Positions 63,886-64,000 of a stretch of DNA of 64,000 nt are shown in pieces. The stretch comes from Pikeienuella litoralis. GTDB taxonomy: Bacteria > Pseudomonadota > Alphaproteobacteria > Rhodobacterales > Rhodobacteraceae. Position numbers and translations under genes: made by a program. A model generated the notes under the pieces. The model saw nothing but the letters and a program-made list of their open reading frames with translations, searched no databases and was not told the origin of the DNA. The stretch spans positions 62,001-126,000 of the forward strand of contig NZ_JBBHER010000004.1 in the NCBI RefSeq assembly GCF_037646705.1, read 5' to 3'. Position 1 is the stretch's first letter, and the number at the start of each line of letters is the position of its first letter.

Positions 63886-64000
63886 ATGTCCGACAGAGCC
63901 GCGCCACTCGAGGTAACGCCGTCTCTCCTGCTCCGCGCCTACGCGGCGGGGGTGTTTCCAATGGCGGATTCCGCCGATTCCAGTGAGATTCTGTGGATCG
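63886..64000 (+). CDS. aat: Leucyl/phenylalanyl-tRNA-protein transferase, N-terminal part
   Basis: The first 38 residues of a protein cut by the right edge of the window. LLLRAYAAGVFPMADSADSSEILWI is the conserved Aat N-terminus (the usual form is LLRAYAxGIFPMA). Aat attaches Leu or Phe to proteins with N-terminal Lys/Arg, marking them for ClpAP. It lies 43 bp after accC; no strong ribosome site is seen. Confidence 0.85.
   Translation, partial: MSDRAAPLEVTPSLLLRAYAAGVFPMADSADSSEILWI

Overview
The window is chromosomal DNA of a high-GC alphaproteobacterium, most likely of the Rhodobacterales/Rhodobacteraceae group; I cannot name a genus. This rests on gene content and order (gltX-cysS-cimA, mreBCD-mrdA-rodA, dnaB-alr-mlaEF-radA-cvpA-purF, yfgM-like/bamB/der, yajC-secD-secF plus an Mth938-like gene, methylmalonyl-CoA epimerase next to a DUF1467 gene) and on promoter style (TTGNNN, 16-17 bp, TATAAC/TATATT). 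Coding density is very high: about 58 protein genes, no rRNA, tRNA, CRISPR, insertion sequence, integrase or phage gene seen, and no gene-free stretch over 300 bases. It reads as stable core genome.

Layout. 1-4.35 kb: truncated M20 amidohydrolase, zincin-like metallopeptidase, SAM methyltransferase, DUF898 membrane protein, epoxide-hydrolase-like alpha/beta hydrolase. 4.4-7.2 kb: parE and an orphan lipoprotein. 7.2-12.5 kb (minus strand): gltX, then an isoleucine-rich leader peptide with its own promoter, cysS, cimA and an NDUFAF6-like squalene/phytoene synthase-fold gene. 12.6-15.9 kb: secreted 19-repeat MORN protein, then leuA behind a leucine leader peptide. 16-22.7 kb: cell-shape operon mreB-mreC-mreD-mrdA-rodA followed by a hydroxyacid dehydrogenase. 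22.7-29.2 kb: DUF502 protein, peptide-binding protein, a candidate small RNA, 3-hydroxybutyrate dehydrogenase, a divergent XRE-cupin regulator/acyl-CoA ligase pair, and a FrnE-like thioredoxin-fold protein. 29.4-38.4 kb: dnaB, alr, mlaE, mlaF, PqiA-like, radA, cvpA, purF, SDR. 38.4-49.4 kb (minus): yfgM-like/bamB/der, Atm1-type exporter, LysM protein, sodB, Mth938-like, secF, secD, yajC. 49.5-54.5 kb: DUF1800/DUF1501 pair, GNAT, orphan Vsr, nitroreductase, EI24 protein. 54.5-58.8 kb (minus): DUF1467, methylmalonyl-CoA epimerase, dnaE. 58.8-64 kb: fatty acid hydroxylase family, BepA-like M48 protease with a DsbA-like partner, accB-accC, and the start of aat.

The most interesting signals are two amino-acid leader peptides that both appear to be leaderless (their ATG lies 6-7 nt after the -10 box). 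One, with four consecutive Leu codons, precedes leuA and has a textbook set of four mutually exclusive GC-rich RNA segments. The other, with 6 Ile codons in 13, precedes cysS-cimA. CimA makes citramalate, a precursor of isoleucine, so this looks like an isoleucine-sensing attenuator, and it seems to act on the cysS start codon rather than through a classical terminator. Other items worth checking are a candidate small RNA at about 25.3 kb, a compositionally distinct 3' third of cysS, a 16-bp perfect palindrome before dnaB, and a run of NTGA stop/start overlaps in the cell-shape operon that use ATG, GTG and TTG in turn.
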